A DNA stretch of 64,000 nt from Symsagittifera roscoffensis (lineage: Eukaryota; Xenacoelomorpha; Acoela; Convolutidae): assembly GCF_963678635.1 (NCBI RefSeq), contig NC_087070.1, forward strand, positions 43,880,988 to 43,944,987, read 5' to 3'. Below, in pieces: positions 35,120 through 47,027 of this stretch (the stretch's first letter is position 1; every line of letters begins with the position of its first letter). The notes below the pieces were generated by a model, which did no database searches, was not told the origin of the DNA, and saw only the letters and a program-made list of their open reading frames with translations. A program made the position numbers and the translations under genes.

Positions 35120-35365
35120 CTAGAGACTTTGAATCATTGCGGGCGGTTTTAAATTGGAAGGCGGATGTATTTTCAAAACATAAGGCATTTATCGGTTGTT
35201 GCAATTTCGTCGAACACGAAATTGAACTAGAGGAAGGCCTCGTTCCCCATTGGGAAGGCGCAAGACGAATGACACCACATAAACCGGAAACCAGCCGAGC
35301 GGAGATGGCAATTTTGCTCGAATACGGCATGATAGAACCCTCGAAATCGCTGTGTGCTTGATCTA
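35120..35365 (+). pseudogene. Reverse transcriptase N-terminal piece (fossil)
   Basis: FVEHEIELEEGLVPHWEGAR, then RRMTPHKPETSRAEMAILLE. A duplicate of the piece at 32,030. The catalytic part of RT and RNase H is not recognised in this window. Confidence 0.7.
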
Positions 35366-35369
35366 TGAA

Positions 35370-36700
35370 AGATTGGAACACAAGCAAGCCAATCAGGCAG
35401 AAATAAAGGAAGGTTTCTCGTTTCTGGACAAAGAAACTTACGAAGCGCTTCCCTTGACGAGATGGTTGGACAAGTCTGGAAATCCAAATCCAGGACATCC
35501 TGAGATACCTGTAGAGAAAGCAGCCGAGATAAAGATTCTATCCAAGAAGGACCGGTGCCCTTGGATCTGTTGCTGCGCCTGAACCTGGTCCAGCAGGAAC
35601 TCTCTCCAGCAATTAACAGCCTCTCATTTTTTGATGAAACAGCGCAGGTCACACCTCAAGTGATGCGGATGGTGGGTGGATTGTTGGAGAGAGAAGTGAC
35701 TAGAGATTACCCCGAGTGGGCAGCAGCCATGGCATACATCACAGTCTGCGAGAAGGTGAAGATCATGCCGTCAAGACTACAACTAAAGAAAATGAAAGAG
35801 ATTGTAGGAATATAATTCAGCAACTAGTGTCCTCGATACCCCAAAACGTCTTGACAAGCACATCATACAAAAGGGAAAGAACAGGGGAACGATACGCAAA
35901 AGAAAACCGTTACCTTTCAGGACCAGGATAAGGAAGGTGAGAAGGTTGAACGAAACCTGGGGCAGGTTTGTTTGTCCGGTGAGACGAACAGTGAGAGGAG
36001 CAGGCGAGTTCAGGATCAACACCCGGGACAAGAAAGTTTGTCCGGGGAGTCTGATGTAGATAAAAAAATTCTTGATGGAGAACAGGACCTGGAGAAAAAA
36101 ATTCTGTTCGGGGAGTTCAGATGGATGAACAGAACGCACAGAACTGATCCGGAGTAGGAAACGTGCTCCATCGCAGACTCTTCAATGGATGACAACTCCT
36201 GGAATTCAGGAATTGACACCTACTCAGACAGGAACTCGACACCTACTGGTGGTGACTCGAGCAAGGGATCTGGATAGGGAGGTATATCAAGACCCTGGAC
36301 CCTGACAGTGATCTCTACCTCATACCAGATGAAAGAGTCTTTGACAACGCAGCAGATGATCTGGAAAAAAATAGCAGTATCGAAACGTTTGATAAACTTG
36401 TTGCCGCAAAAAGAGGTAGTCAGGACTGATCTTTAACCGTTCGAACGAGAAAGACAACCATTGGCGAAGAATTGGTGCGTTAAGATGGAAGATGACACGC
36501 ATCAGCCAGATGAAATGAATAGTCAGATAAAGGTCATGAAGACGTACTTGAAGGCAAGATACAGACTCTCGGACCTACTAAGAGCACAGAGAAAGGACCG
36601 CATGAAGAACAACCTAAAAAAGTGGATCAAAAATGGAGCTCCGGACAAAGGGGATCTGGAAGAAGACAGTTACCGCATTCTGAGACAGTACTCTATGCAG
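35370..36700 (+). pseudogene. Pol region before integrase, identity unclear (fossil)
   Basis: Short open stretches of hydrophilic protein: RLNLVQQELSPAINSLSFF near 35,580, a stretch with repeated LSGE and KKIL(D/F)GE words near 36,030-36,110, and a basic stretch LSDLLRAQRKDRMKNNLKKW near 36,570. I do not recognise a domain. By position it is a linker between the RT part and integrase. Confidence 0.5.
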
Positions 36701-38000
36701 AAAGAGGGAAGGTTATATCTGAGAAAGGACGGAATTGTGGCTTGCAAGAGAAGAGAAAAGGACAAAGTCTTGTACATATATATTGCGAATGTGTTGCCGC
36801 AACTCTATCAGACAGAACTTTGATTCAGGTCACATGATCAGATGGGCCATCAGGGAATCGACAAAGTATACCAGAGGATCCTGAAAAGCTTTGAGTGGCA
36901 TGGAATGAAAAAGGCATGCGAGAAGTGGGTAACAGCATGTCTGTCACGCCAACAGGTCAAGGATCCAAGGAAATTGCAATTTCCCTTGCAGTCGATTGAG
37001 TCATCTGAAATTAACGAGTTGGTGCAGATTTATCATCAAAAGATATGCATGACAGACAGTGGTTACAATCACGACTTGGTCATGATATATCACTTCACGA
37101 AATATGCAGAGGCCGTGCCCTGCATAACTGCCTCAGCAGAAGAGACTTGCGATCACCTAATCAATACGTGGATAGCGAGACATGGTTGTCCGATGACGTT
37201 TCAATCGGATAACGGAACAGGTTTTGTGGGAGAACTTACGAAAGAACTCAAGAGGCGTTCGCAGGTGGCTCAGGCCCACTCCACGACATACCATCCCCAG
37301 ACGAATGGCTCAGCGGAAAGGCAAAACAGAACGTTAGTCTCGATGCTGAGGGTATTTTGTTCCAGGTACATGACCGACTGGGACAGATAGCTGCCACAGG
37401 TGATGGGAGCTTAAAACAGCACGCAACACTCCACCACCGGAGTTAGTCCACACATGATGTTAACAGAGCACGAGAAGTTTTTGCCCTTGGCTTTCTTTTA
37501 CCCAGAGTATGAGGGGAAGAAAACATCACCACAAGTCTACGTAAGGGATGTGATAAGACGTCAACAAGAACTAAAAGACTTGTGTAGACGAAACACCCAG
37601 CAGTCACAGGCAAGGCAGAGGAAAAGATTCGATAAAAAAAGCTGCTGGTGCAAAAGCTTGCTCGGTAGGAGACTACGTGTGGATATTTCAGAACGTTATA
37701 CTACCAAAGGAACAAAAAAGCTCCTAAAAAAGTGGAGGCGACCCTTCATGACTACGGAAGTGCACCAGGAGGGACGGTTTTATAGACTGAGTACATGCCG
37801 CGTCGCTCACTACGAGAACATTAAGCCACACAACCCATCGAGAGAAGACTGGTGTATACCTGCAGACATGGAAGAAGGGGAATATCTTATGATGGACCCT
37901 GCCTGCGAGGTCAATGAGAAGGGCACCAGGCGAAAGATGATGTTATGGAGGAAGGATCAAGTCCACCACTGGACCTGGATCCCAATGAGTTGATTGAGGC
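36700..38000 (+). pseudogene. Gypsy-type integrase (fossil)
   Basis: Zinc-binding N-terminal region with MGHQGIDKVYQRILKSFEW and ACEKWVTACLS, then the core with KYAEAVPCITASAEETCDHL, FQSDNGT and HPQTNGSAERQNRTL, then a C-terminal part with TKGTKKLLKKWRRPFM and RVAHYENIKPHNPS. The last is the usual barrel-like end where the tail meets DNA. It would join the element DNA to the genome. Only one integrase exists in the window. Broken in a few places. Confidence 0.85.
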
Positions 38001-38561
38001 GAATGAAGAAACCTTACCCTACGCAGACCCGAATAAGTGGAGGTCCTCAAGGATTTGGGATCTGATCTTCCGTTTACGATACAGACTCGACAGAGTGACA
38101 AGACAAGACTCACGAAGAAATATAATACTTACGGAAATGACTTCGTGGTGGACGGGATAGATCTAAAGAAGATAGTGTAAGAAGTAATGGGCTTAGAAGA
38201 AATAACTGTGTCACAGGACATTGACATAGTCGACAATCACGACGAGGAGTTGGTCGATGACCGGTCCAAGCCCGAGGTAGAATTCGACGACGAGCAACAG
38301 CAATCATATGAACAAGACTTGACAAATCTGCGTGTCTTGGAATGGCTCAACGAATTGATGTCGGACCCAAAGGAGACCAGTGTCTTGATTCAAGATGTAG
38401 ATCGTGAAAGCACGAAAGACATCATAAAAACCGAATGGGATGATCCTTCCTGGGCTGCCCAGGAAGGGCAATTACCTATTCCTGCTTCCCATCTCGATTT
38501 AATATCCGGTATGCAATCGACGGGGGCGTCGATGGACTTTTTTGTCCGGGGAGTGGGATAG
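38001..38561 (+). pseudogene. Acidic tail after integrase (fossil)
   Basis: Highly acidic reading (EEITVSQDIDIVDNHDEELV, EVEFDDEQQQSYEQD) ending STGASMDFFVRGVG. No known domain is recognised. It could be the C-terminal end of Pol. A 38,570-38,640 A/T-rich stretch follows before the macro domain. Confidence 0.55.
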
Positions 38562-38649
38562 GACTTACCCACACAAAAAAATTATTTAAAAAAAATTAAA
38601 TATAGCAAGAGAGATAGGTGATCTAGAAGCAGAAACAGACGAGGACCCT

Positions 38650-39170
38650 CAGAAACCTGAAATAGGGAGAGTAGTTGAGTCATATTTTAGCTTACCAATT
38701 GAATACTCAAGTAGCCTAACGTTGACCGCTAGCGATTTTATACTCACGAAAAGAACATGTGCGATAGCGATCACAGCAGACATGAGTTTTGAGACAGCGT
38801 TAGCAGGATATTTTAAGACAGAATATAAAAACATAGAATTCCTTTGGAAGCAGAGGCCAGGAATAGGAGGCGTAGCAGCTTTGCCTCCGGCGACGTCACA
38901 GATACCGGGAAAGTACTTATGCTTCTTGCTGACGAGGGCGACGGAGAAGTGGCACGTGGAAGCGGAAAACCTAGTCTTGTCCTTGACGAGATTGAGAGAC
39001 TTCCTTGTGGAAAGGGAACTGAAGGAGCTCTCGCTTCCGGTCAACGATCCGAACAGAGGACGACTGCATCCACGGGAGCTGTATGCACTGATACACGTAA
39101 TCTTCTCTGATACTAATATACAAGTATACTTACATAAGAAAAATTATTTAAAGTATAGGCTGAGTTTAGG
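38650..39170 (+). pseudogene. Macro domain (ADP-ribose binding/hydrolase-like) in the element
   Basis: A 163-codon open stretch (38,722-39,213) that also reads in frame upstream. Features of macro domains: a first strand CAIAITADMS, a glycine turn GIGGVAALPP, a strand YLCFLLTRA, an amphipathic helix HVEAENLVLSLTRLRDFL, then LKELSLPVNDPNRGRLHP and a last strand NIQVYLH. The pattern resembles single-domain TARG1-like macro proteins, which bind or cleave ADP-ribose. By recognition only; no search was run. It sits between integrase and the second coding region. Such domains occur in several RNA viruses, but I know of none as a standard part of gypsy elements. Confidence 0.65.
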
Positions 39171-39213
39171 TTGCATGCAGGAAGGCGTCATACTAAAGGT
39201 GTGTTGTGTGTGA

Positions 39214-39551
39214 TATGTGTGTTATGTCATGTTATGGTTTATGTTATTAGGACCCTGGGTAAGAAGGAATTAGTGACCATGAGTAACCGAATGACAATCT
39301 TAGGAATAGATCCAAAGTTTGGACTGTCCATTCGTAAGTCGAATTCCAGAATTTTAGCAACAAATTGATTTGAATAAATTTAAGGATCAAAATCTTTTTA
39401 TCTGATTGTTTTAAATAAATTTTAATATAAAATTAGTGTAAAGTTGACAAATGTGATATTCGCGACCTCTTTTCTAGATCCTGATTGATCATTTAATCAT
39501 TCACTTGATTTCAATTCATCAAACCGATAAAAGAATCGGATCTGAAAGAAC
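39214..39551 (+). other. A/T-rich gap between macro domain and second coding region
   Basis: No gene seen. A/T-rich words (TTTTAATATAAAATTAG near 39,420) precede the start MDSDEDRAGHESVEVEKRG at 39,552. This could hold a splice acceptor or internal promoter used to express the second coding region, as many LTR elements do for a third gene; not provable here. Confidence 0.4.
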
Positions 39552-40440
39552 ATGGACAGTGACGAGGACAGAGCCGGACATGAAAGTGTTGAGGTGGAGA
39601 AACGGGGCTCTCTCAGGGAGTGACTTGGCGAACGAGCCTGGACTGGGAAGTTCTAGGACTTACCAACCAGGTGAGATGCCTTCGCCCTCCAAGCCCAAGC
39701 CTGGGCTGAGGAGAATGCATCAAGAGATGAACAGCGAGGCTGCCTCGTCTAGTTCACCACTGAGAATAGCTGTGCCATCAAAGAGGGCGAGAGTAGAGCT
39801 GGAACGATAGAAGAACTGGAGAAGACCAGAAGGGGGCTGGACGAGATGACCAAGACCATGCTCAGTGCAGAAGAAGATAGAGACACGTGGAAGAAATTGT
39901 TTGAAGATTGTAACAAGAACCAGGGTGAAGAAATAGACGTTTGAGGCGAGAGTACAAAGAGCGGTCGGAGCGGCTGGCGTTGACGACAGCCGTAGAGAAA
40001 GTGATACCTGCAAGGGATGTTCCTTGTGGGCAGTTCCCGATGGAACTTTTGACGCCTCGCGAGTTGAGTCAAACGACGGAGGCGCGACTCCCAGCTACCA
40101 CTGGTCGAGTGACAATCCCGGACCCGAGTGACACCCTAGGTGACCCAGTCGTGGAGCAAACGGTGAGAAAATTGATAGATACAGCTGGACGATTGGTCGC
40201 TAATAGGAATGCGCCAGATTCTACACCCTACGGAACAATAGATGACACGGGCAGAGTGCATCTCTCCCGAGAGATGATGACAAGAACGAAAGTTAGTGAT
40301 ACAACGTTACCGACAAAGACCTCTAAGGTTCCAGATAGAAAGATGCGAGAAGTACCGATGAAGAAAGCGTCCCGGGAGTTCCGGACACTGATTCTCGAGC
40401 CTGCTTCAATCGATCCACTTGGAACCCAGCAGTAAACCTG
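39552..40440 (+). pseudogene. Second coding region, N-terminal coiled coil and linker (fossil)
   Basis: Start MDSDEDRAGHESVEVEKRG, a proline/serine stretch (SPSKPKPGLRRMH), a basic word PSKRARVELER that could act as a nuclear signal, a predicted coiled coil near 39,810-39,950, then a linker open from 39,941 to 40,435 (LLTPRELSQTTEARLPATTG, EPASIDPLGTQQ). Leads directly into the SGNH domain. Confidence 0.55.
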
Positions 40441-41051
40441 CAGCAACCGCCACTTAGGACATCACATCTGATACTGGGTGACAGCTTAGTCAGGGTGCTC
40501 CAGAATTTGAGGACCTCCTGGATCACTACGGTGATAGCCCAGCTATATCGGATGGTGGAGCTGATGAACCCAGGGAGGATCCCTAACATAATGATCCTAA
40601 TAGGGACGAATAATGTATCAAGAGGCTCAGACGAGGAAGATGCACTATGGGAGTAGATGATTGTGTGCCTATTTACTACTCTCTGGCATAAATTCAAGTG
40701 CGCGGTACTGACCGTCTGGATCGTACCCAAGAGCACGAAAACGTTGACAGCGGCAGGAAGAAGACATAATGAAGGAGCCATCAGGTGGAACAGTATAGTA
40801 AGGAACTTGGCAAGTCGGAGCGCTGGAAGTATGATCTTATGGATATCGGACATGAACTGAGAGCTATGGAACGGGCCAGATTAACCATTGATGTAATCCA
40901 CTTTGATAGCATTGAAGGACAAGCCTGGTTGAACAGAATCTTCCAAGAGCGACTGGATGAAATGGAAGTCGAGCTCTTTGACACGGGAGTGCTGAAGAAG
41001 GAAGAAACCTCGAATGAACCGGCAATTTCAACCTTTGTGCCCCTAACATAG
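40441..41051 (+). pseudogene. SGNH/GDSL hydrolase-like domain of the second coding region
   Basis: Three blocks of the SGNH fold are visible in order: HLILGDSLVRVL (GDSL at 40,477-40,488), MILIGTNNVSRGSDEED (GTNN at 40,603-40,614) and DVIHFDSIEGQAW (D-x-x-H at 40,890-40,901). The spacing from GDSL to the D-x-x-H block is about 140 codons, normal for the fold. SGNH enzymes are esterases and acylhydrolases. Esterase domains occur in ORF1 of some LINEs and in some viral surface proteins, but a role here is unknown. Broken. Confidence 0.75.
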
Positions 41052-41285
41052 AAACACGTTTGGGAGTGGTCCCAGCCGAGACGATCTACAAGCCGCAAAG
41101 CTCTAGCGAGCCAGGGCAAAGTACAGATGTACAAGACCGATTGGGAAAAGAACCGTCCAGCCAAGACGAAGATTAGGACCTGTCAATCCGACCGCGGAGA
41201 CGACCAGCACCTCTAGATCGGATACAAGATCAGAGACGACGAGCAACAGTCGAGAGAAGCGACGCCCAGACAGGAGCTCTTTGAC

Positions 41286-42764
41286 GTGGTCGAGGCCCAT
41301 ACCTTCCCCTGGCATATGTACAAAGAGGATCTGATGAAATTGAAACTTCAGACGGTGAGCTTTGCAGCAGATGCCATGAGGATGTTGAATGGAGCGAGAT
41401 TATCTATCAACGGACTGTACTCAATAACAGGCGCGGACTGGTTGATAGCCGCTGGCATAAACTTCAGTTCTACAACTGCCTTGACATTTGCCGATTTAGA
41501 GGGACTGCACTCAAACTATACAATGGGTCCAGTGAATGCAAGACCATTGCAAGATGTGAAACTGAACCACGATGAAGGAAATCGAGAAGAAAGACCCGGA
41601 AGATTCTTGACGACTAGGGCACCAATAGGACAACACGTAAAAATGTTCAGGCAGATAAAGGCACTCCCAGGTCACGTAAAAGAAAGAGCGCACCCGAAAC
41701 AAGTAAACCAAGAAGGTGATGTTCAGAGATGCGTTGGATTGAAGGCGATCAAAAAAGATGAGACCATCTTTGCGGCATATGACAAAGCAGAAAAGAAGAA
41801 GGCAAAAATCATGGTTGTCGCGACGAGCTCAGACTTCGTGTACACCTCCAAGTCTCTGTTTTGGCCAGATGTTATAATGTTGGCAGCGGTCGACCTGGAT
41901 CTAATGCAATCTGTGTCGATGGCAATTGGGGTACAACGACAGACAGAAATGAACCCAATCACAATCGTTTTTGCTGGCCTTAACGACCATCTACACAGAA
42001 GGGGTTTCCTGAGCAGACTCAGAGAGCCTACAACAGCCGAAGACGCTGTGTGGCCAGCTATAAAGGATATCCTCGAGTCAATGGGTGAAGTAATGGACAC
42101 TCTGAAGGAAGGTGCCTTCACCAAAATAACACCGAGAGCCATGTTTGCACTGATTCTGTGATATGCACAGCTCCAGGAGGACTAAAATTTGTATATCCGA
42201 TAATGGCGTTGCTCTCAGAAGGGAAATATGATGTGATCATATCTGCCCCGAATCGCGGAATAGAAGTGGAGATCTTAAGCTACTTAGGGTGGAACTGCCG
42301 GCAGTATGGTCCGACATCTCAAATGCGATGCGAGGATTTAAAGACCATTCACTACACATGCTAGTGTTAGACGAGGTACTGGGGTTGGAACTGTCCAACT
42401 TCAGCCGAAAGCTCAAGTTGAAGCCACGAATTTTCGAGTGATCGTGGCGATGTCAAACGATTTATGGTTCCGAGGAATAGAGATAAAAGAGGAAGGAGAG
42501 AGAATGAAGACTTCCAAGGAGACCAGAGCTCACTTGGAAGCGATGGTTTTGAGGACGAAACCAGTGGCCAACAAGTGGCTGGACTTGACCCCTCGGATAG
42601 CAGCATTGGGCGCGGATTGTTTCGAGCGCGGCTCAGTGATGATCAGGAAGATCCATGCCTACTTGGTGAAAGAGGTAAGCACGGCCGAAAATGCTGAAGA
42701 GAAATCAGCCGAGTACGTGAACAGAGTATGCCAAGTGACCCTGGAACCTTTCTGGACTTAGAAT
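41286..42764 (+). pseudogene. Second coding region, conserved part A (fossil)
   Basis: Open 291 codons from 41,286, then more pieces to 42,760. It matches 62,319-63,821 of the third element along its whole length. Words: PWHMYKEDLMKLKLQTVSF, NGARLSINGLYSITGADWL, FWPDVIMLAAVDLDLMQSV, NPITIVFAGLNDHLHRRGFL. The FAG-x-ND block after a hydrophobic strand looks like block III of a second SGNH-like fold. No family is otherwise recognised. Confidence 0.6.
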
Positions 42765-43752
42765 GTGAAAGGAGAAGAAGGCTTTGACCGGACTGACAGC
42801 ATGTTGGAAGGGCTAGGAGCCGGATGGACCGCGTCTTTCTTGGCGAAAATATACCCTCCACTTTCTCGATATCTGATAAAAGAACTCCTCCAAGTAGTCG
42901 TAGAAGTATCGAACGTTGAATTACAAGCCCTGTTCGTGACTTTCGTAGCAGAGAACTTTGTGAAAAGACCAGCAATACTGCTCACAGAGGGAGTGCAGGA
43001 CTTGCGATTAGATGGACTTCTAACGTTGATCGCGATAACGCATAGAAAGTTGGGAGGATCGATGAATTTGACTAGCTATCCGGAGCAGATGAGAGAGAAC
43101 GTGAGGAAGTTCGAAGTGAAACGATCTACGGATTCCTGGAACAAGATTACAGATTTGCGACATACTCATATTCAGTACCTCCTGCAGCAGAATCGCTTTG
43201 GAACAGGAGAGGATGAAACGATTTAGAGAGAGGAAGACGTGCGACGTCATGTTGGGGACATGCTAATACTAACCGATCTGAGCTTAGCTATGAGGACCGA
43301 TACCTTACCCTTGATCAGAGGAGCCACGTAGTTTGTGAGGTCATATATGGACCTGCAGTCAAGTTTGCGTTCCCTGTTGTTAAGGTGGAAGCATTCAGGA
43401 GGTCGGTGCTGCACCTGAACCTCATATCAGCAGTGGACGGAAGCGCGCTGAATTGGTGTGAGCAGCGAGTACTGCGAGAGCTCATGAGCGAAGACCTATT
43501 GTTTGCAAACTATCGGAGCCAGAGATGACGTTCATTATCTTTGACGATCACTTCCGTGATTGTATGGGAGAAGTGGATATAAGACACATCGAGGTGTTCC
43601 CAAAGCTCTGCAACTTAAGGCCGCACGATAAAACGAATGGCGAGAACACGAGAATTCCTCGTCTAATGACTGCGTACCATAAGGTGAGAGAAGAGACGAA
43701 AGGCTGGGGTGATTACAAGAAACTGCCGGAGGAAATCCCAGAATTCCCCTGA
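42765..43752 (+). pseudogene. Second coding region, conserved part B (fossil)
   Basis: Matches 61,379-62,263. Helix-rich with no recognised domain: SRYLIKELLQVVVEVSNVEL, HIQYLLQQNRFGTGEDETI, and a final part FIIFDDHFRDCMGEVDIRHI. Broken in several places. Confidence 0.55.
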
Positions 43753-43760
43753 TAAGAAGG

Positions 43761-45274
43761 ATGCTGCTCGGAGCAGTCTCCGCAGCGCGAACCCCTAGGA
43801 TGGGAGCCTTTGAGGCCAACGAAAGAAGAATGGCGAAATTCTCTGAAATGATGGATCCGTGTTTCATTGGCAGAAACGTTGCAGTGCTACAGTATACGCA
43901 GTTTACTTACACTGATGAAGCAACGAGAACACGAATGAGCAATTCCGCGACTCCGAAGCCTGGGAGGTTTGACGAGGAATGGGCGAAACTGGGTCTAGCG
44001 ACTATGATTATAAGAGGCAGGGCTGACTTACCAGAAGCCTCCCTAATCTTAACGAGTGTAAAACCAGGGTTAACGGTGGGAGGAACCCTACAGACCAGAA
44101 TCATGCTAGCACCCTTCGGACATGAAGAGGTCAAAGTAGTTCATGGAGAGGAGGAAGATCATTCCGCTGGCAGACTAATTATACCGAAATTTCCTGATGG
44201 GGCAAGGAGTGAAGAGCAAGGTCCCTCAAATTCAGGAAACAATCCAAGACGAGACGATGGACAGGGAGGAAGCCGTCAATCCGAGGAACCTATGCAACAG
44301 GATCCCGATCAAACGGAGAAAGAAGACACTAAGGCTTCGACAGGAGGGATGTCCAGCCTGGACTTCAATTTCTTCAACGATTTTGAAAACGGCGTCGACA
44401 CGTTGGAAGTGACGACTGAGCAGACGAGGGAACTTCCACGCTGGAACCTCCATCGGCTTTTTCTGGAACGAACCGGAACTTGCCGGAGAGCAGCTCTCCG
44501 AGTAATTCTAAAAATGCCGAACAGAAACTCTTAAAGGAATTACCAAGGAGAAGAAGGATAGAAGGTACTGCCAGAGTATCTTTCTTGGGAACGTTGCCCG
44601 AGGAGGAGTGGGAGGTGCATTATAGAGACCATGAAAATAGTACGGGATGCAGGATGGACAGAGTGGTCCTCATGGAAGATGTCTGGGCAGTGGTTCAGAG
44701 CTACGGAACTCAGTCTATTTTGAAAATAGGTCTCAACAGATCACTAATGCGGGAAGTCCTTGACAAACTCGACGAGTGTGAAGGGAGACTGAGCAAGTTA
44801 TCGATCGACTCGGCCACTGACGAAAGTGAGGCAAACTCTCCTATCAAGATGACGCCGCAAGAAGACAAAGGAGAAGTGGTATACCTGTCAAGGACCCGGA
44901 AGGGAACGATGCGATCGAAAATGGTGAGTGACAGAATTAATGAAATGAAAATGAAACTGGGCAGCAAGGTGACATTGAGGAAAACGGGGAAGACAAGGGT
45001 GGATTCCGAAATCTCGATGAAAGCCGGCAACTCAGCTGAAAGAAAACGCGTCGAAGAAGCTATGGACTTGGGACAGGGTGATGACCGATCGCCTGGCACA
45101 GACAGGATGCTGACTGACGTAGCGATGGTGCCACCCATTCTCATGGCAGGAATAAAATCAGCTAGTTACAAAACTAAGAAGAGTGACCGCACTCTGACTG
45201 GAGTGTTGTTAGAAATGCAGATACTCAGCCAATGTGATGAGAGTACTCTAAGACTTCAAACCGTCTATCATTAA
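43761..45274 (+). pseudogene. Second coding region, conserved part C with hydrophilic linker (fossil)
   Basis: Two long open stretches (43,761-44,534 and 44,480-45,274) matching about 59,845-61,285 of the third element. The first ends in a Q/E/S-rich linker (SEEPMQQDPDQTEKEDTKAS). The second has SFLGTLPEEEWEVHYRDHEN, a long basic part (MRSKMVSDRINEMKMKLGSK) and ERKRVEEAMDLGQGDDRSP. No known family. Confidence 0.55.
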
Positions 45275-45311
45275 TCACTGAAAGGGAAGCGTCGTAGGGC
45301 AGCTAGTCCCA

Positions 45312-47000
45312 GTGGAATATAACCGACTGACAGTGTCGGAAACTGTATCGATTGATGAATCCGCCGGTGGATACATGGAGATGTTAGAGTACAGAAAGTC
45401 GGCCAGAGGACACTTTATGGATCTGGAAGACAAAAGTGCCATAGAAGGTTATTTGGAGACGATGATGCAAGGCACCACCCTGAAGCAGAAGGCACCACCC
45501 TGAAGCAATCAGTCGACTGCATATGGCAGTTATACTTGTGGTAGATAGACTTGCGTGAGAAAAAGACCCAAATCCAAAATTCCTCCATGCCTTCGTTGTA
45601 AGGATCGGTTGTAAATGTGGTACCTGTATTTGCGCGGAAAAAGCGTTAAGCAAGTTGATCTCATTGTTGCCATAGTTTTGTTAAACTGAAATAGTTAGTC
45701 TGCAGCTAGTCCTCTAAGTGCTGAGTTATGTAAATCAGTTTTGTTTCTGTTTCTCTACAGTTGAATCGTTCAAGGACAAGAGGGAGCACTTCAAGAAGAG
45801 TCTTGAGCAGCGTTGTCACAGGAACGAACACCACACTGGTCAGTCCACCTCCATGGCCATAACAGTAAAGAGAGACTCTAGCGTCGTCTGAAATGCACGT
45901 GGAAACGATCGAACATTTGGTGAGCCTTCCATGGAGAGCTGTAGTGTTGCGATACTTCAAAGAAGAGATGAGAACCATGCCGAAGATACATACGTTGATT
46001 GCAATACCCTATGTGAGAACAGAGTTACAACTGAGGTTCACTTGGTGCCTGATTGGACTGACTCGCGGGGAATATGATTTGGAAGAAAGGGAAAGATCGA
46101 AAGAGGAAAAGGTGCTTAATGAGAGAACTGATGACCCAAGAAGGAGCAGCAGTAGCGTGCGCGAAGCGGAGAGACGCTCTCTAATTCGTTCGATTCATGA
46201 TAGAGCAGAATTCAGTGCCAGCACTGAGCACTTGTGTTAAAATGCTAAGAGAAGGCGATGAACGAGCGAAAGCCTTGCTCTTGCTAGCACTTTTGGACAT
46301 ATATCAGAGCAAACCAATGCGAGTGAATACGAAAGAACCCGTGGAACTAGAACCGATGAAGAAAATAGACAAAATAAGGAGGTTCTCAAACAAGGAGCTG
46401 AGGCTCTCGAAAGAATCTATGGGAGCACTGCCGAAATCCAGTGATTACTGTGGACCGATCAGGAAAAAATCATACAGTTACGTATCCGGAATCATAGGGA
46501 TGGCTTACAACCCCTTCATAAATGAAGACTTACGCGATTGCTTCTTTGATTACGAGCAAGCAGTGTTGCTAAGATTCTGGACCGCCACGATAAGAAGCGC
46601 TACTAATCAGCAGACCAAGCCGGGATTAGTCTTGGAAGAAAAGGTGACTGTACCTTCAGTGCCAAATTCTGACAACCAAGTGGAGGTTGGATTGGAATTC
46701 TCGTACGAATTGCTGAGAACGAGTTTAATGGCAGTGTGGGAACTAATGAAACCATCATGGTGTCCGAGTCCCAACGCCGATTCGATATTACGAGCGACAC
46801 AAGATGTGCAGAGCGAATTGAACTCGGACTGTAACTTGCGTGACCTGAACGCCATCTATAATTTGATGACAACGGCCTCTAAGAGCAACGGAGAAGACAA
46901 GGTAGAGTTGCCTGGCTGGGAACCAGAGGACTGGGTCAAACCTGGTAGTTGTCTGGTAGTGGACTGGAAGGTCACATCTGTGGAGGTCTGGGTTGCTTAG
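45312..47000 (+). pseudogene. Second coding region, conserved part D (fossil)
   Basis: Matches about 58,430-59,840. Words: MEYNRLTVSETVSIDESAGG, then VLRYFKEEMRTMPKIHTLIA, CVKMLREGDERAKALLLLAL and the open 267-codon stretch 46,197-47,000. Interrupted by a ~390-bp insertion at 45,490-45,883. No known domain. Confidence 0.55.
45490..45883. other. Foreign ~390-bp insertion in part D
   Basis: The third element passes straight from the word CACCACCCTCAAGCAGAAGG to TTTAGCGTCGTCTG; this copy has about 390 extra bases between the equivalent points. The insert begins beside a 19-bp duplication of GGCACCACCCTGAAGCA (45,471-45,505). It contains a pyrimidine run ending CTCTACAG (about 45,745-45,760) like an intron 3' splice site, and a cysteine-rich reading (CKCGTCIC). 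Source unknown; a host-derived or other mobile fragment are both possible. Confidence 0.6.
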
Positions 47001-47027
47001 AAGACCCTGGAGAAACAGCACAAGAAA

